From assembly GCA_963205115.1 (NCBI GenBank), contig CAUJHV010000066.1:1-53872 (forward strand): a stretch of 53,872 nucleotides of DNA. Direction: 5' to 3'. This document shows positions 50,819-53,872 of this stretch, in pieces. Under the pieces are notes generated by a model, which worked only from the letters and a program-made list of their open reading frames with translations, did not search any database and was not told the origin of the DNA. Numbering within the stretch: position 1 is the stretch's first letter; each line of letters starts with the position of its first letter. The position numbers were made by a program, and so were the translations under genes. The DNA is from Pseudomonadota bacterium (lineage in GTDB: Bacteria > Pseudomonadota > Gammaproteobacteria > Burkholderiales > Burkholderiaceae_C).

Positions 50819-51248
50819 GCCGCCAGGCCAGCGCGGCCACCAGCAGGCACTTCAGCGCGAAGAATGCGGCGCTGATGGCGTGGAGCTGGCCGAAGCTCAA
50901 GGCTGCCGTCCCGGCGCGCGCCTGCGCCATGTAGGGCTGCACGACGTAGTAGCCGACGACGGTGCAGAAGACGGCGCCGGCGGCCAGCACCAGGCGGGCG
51001 TCGAAGGCGCGCACCGCCTGCCCGGCGCGCAGGCGCTGGCGGACATCGATGCGCTGCAGCAACATCAGCAGCGCACCCAGCATCAGGCTCGCACGGGCCT
51101 CGTTCGCCAGCATCGGCGCAACAACCAGCCCGGCCTGCTCGCGCGGCAAGGTCGCAAAGGGCGCCGGCGTGGCGATCCCCGCCAGGCACAGCAGGCCGCC
51201 GAGCCAGGCCGCCGCCAGCAGCGCCATCCAGCGTCGGGAATCACGCAT
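50790..51248 (-). CDS. DUF4149-family membrane protein
   Basis: The 152-residue product has four predicted transmembrane helices: about 8-25, 45-64, 86-103 and 124-143. The loop LATLPREQAGLV-type segment (FATLPREQAGLVVAPM) is characteristic of DUF4149. Function is unknown. It follows greA by 52 bp on the same strand, an order conserved in Burkholderiales (carB-greA-DUF4149). Its stop lies inside the converging yhbY gene. Confidence 0.8.
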   Translation of the reverse strand: MRDSRRWMALLAAAWLGGLLCLAGIATPAPFATLPREQAGLVVAPMLANEARASLMLGALLMLLQRIDVRQRLRAGQAVRAFDARLVLAAGAVFCTVVGYYVVQPYMAQARAGTAALSFGQLHAISAAFFALKCLLVAALAWRLTRPAASSG

Positions 51249-51300
51249 GGGCGTCGGTGTCCGATGGGGCGAGGCGTTGGCCGACCATCCGCCGCCAGCC

Positions 51301-51777
51301 TCAGATGTAGCGAACCGCGATGATTTCGTAGCTCTTCACGCCGCCGGGGGCCCGCACCTCGGCGATGTCGCCTTCGTTCTTGCCGATCAGCGCGCGCGCG
51401 ATGGGGCTGGAGATCGAGATCAGGCCGAGCTTCAGATCGGCCTCGTCGTCACCCACGATCTGGTAGGTGACCTGCGTGCCCGAGGCCTGGTCTTCGAGGT
51501 CCAGCGTCGCGCCGAACACCACGCGGCCGTCGGCCTGCAGGTTGGACGGATCGATGACCTGCGCGGCGGCGAGCTTGGCTTCGATCTCGAGGATGCGGCC
51601 CTCGATGAAACCCTGCTTGTCCTTGGCGGCTTCGTACTCGGCGTTTTCCGACAGGTCGCCCTGCGCACGGGCCTCGGCGATGGCCTGGATCACGGCATGG
51701 CGCTCCACCGACTTCAGCCGTTGCAGTTCGTCCTTGAGCTTTTCAGCGCCGCGGCGCGTGAGCGGAATGGTGGCCAT
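51301..51777 (-). CDS. greA: Transcription elongation factor GreA
   Basis: GreA rescues backtracked RNA polymerase by promoting transcript cleavage. The 158-residue product has the N-terminal coiled coil starting TRRGAEKLKDELQRLK with the acidic tip GDLSENAEYEAAKD, and the C-terminal FKBP-like domain (TYQIVGDDEADLKLGLISISSPIARALIGKNEGD). The ATG at 51777 gives the family length. It follows carB by 122 bp. Confidence 0.97.
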   Translation of the reverse strand: MATIPLTRRGAEKLKDELQRLKSVERHAVIQAIAEARAQGDLSENAEYEAAKDKQGFIEGRILEIEAKLAAAQVIDPSNLQADGRVVFGATLDLEDQASGTQVTYQIVGDDEADLKLGLISISSPIARALIGKNEGDIAEVRAPGGVKSYEIIAVRYI

Positions 51778-51819
51778 GTTGTGCTTCGGTGAGGCGCCCG
51801 CCACAGCGGACGCCTGGGC

Positions 51820-51879
51820 AAAGGAAAACCGCCGCGAGCGTAGCCCCACGTCCTGTAGCCGTGGGCGCCGCTGCGGCGG
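51820..51879 (-). terminator. Terminator-like structure between carB and greA
   Basis: On the minus strand CCGCCGC (51879-51873) pairs with GCGGCGG (51835-51829), which runs into TTTTCCTTT. The loop carries an inner stem, CCCACG/CGTGGG. It may end or attenuate carB transcription ahead of greA. Confidence 0.5.
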
Positions 51880-51899
51880 ATGGTGGAGTGGCGGGCAGT

Positions 51900-53872
<1,973 letters not shown>

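Overview
The window is a high-GC (roughly two thirds G+C) chromosomal segment from a betaproteobacterium, most likely order Burkholderiales in or near Comamonadaceae. This rests on gene content and order: rlmE-ftsH-glmM, pstSCAB-phoUBR, carB-greA-DUF4149, dnaX-ybaB-recR and trxA-rho-rpmE2. Almost everything is core housekeeping. I see no prophage, IS element, CRISPR array, tRNA or rRNA.

Layout. 1-4.2 kb: clpS-clpA (minus, clpA cut by the window edge), msrB, then yciB-bolA-ppiC, and an unrecognised membrane protein gene. 4.3-9.5 kb: prpE and acuI (propionate/acrylate carbon), an NlpC/P60 hydrolase, moaA, and a block of structured repeats. 9.5-16.2 kb: a minimal extradiol dioxygenase locus (pmdA-pmdB-like with a divergent LysR regulator) and an RND efflux pair. 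16.2-24.7 kb: rnhA, a methyltransferase, gloB-mltD, dnaX-ybaB-recR, a divergent PurM-like gene, and the 4.5S SRP RNA gene ffs. 24.8-29.2 kb: two tandem signalling proteins, a Ser/Thr kinase-HDOD-GAF protein and a kinase-like-HDOD protein whose kinase domain has lost its catalytic residues. 29.4-33.5 kb: trxA, rho, a second copy of the structured repeat, rpmE2, and an ArnT-like glycosyltransferase. 33.4-46.1 kb: a phosphate region with phoR-phoB-phoU-pstBACS, phoX, sixA, ppk and a tyrosine-phosphatase-like gene. 46.1-53.9 kb: glmM, ftsH, rlmE, yhbY, DUF4149, greA and carB (cut by the edge).

How it works together. The phosphate block reads as one regulon: PhoR/PhoB sense and respond, PstSCAB imports phosphate, PhoX releases it outside the cytoplasm and Ppk stores it as polyphosphate. 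I can see PhoB-box-like sequences before pstS, phoX and ppk. PrpE and AcuI together could turn acrylate or propionate units into propionyl-CoA.

The points I find most worth following are these. (1) A tandem active-kinase/pseudokinase pair, both fused to HDOD domains. (2) A two-hairpin dispersed repeat with compensatory stem changes, attached to the stop codons of both moaA and rho. (3) A recurrent promoter layout in which a -10 hexamer sits 6-9 nt before the start codon (clpS, moaA, dnaX, purM-like, ppk, tyrosine phosphatase, yhbY), predicting many leaderless mRNAs. (4) A Pho box with a near-leaderless start at ppk. All function calls come from reading motifs by eye; no database search was run.
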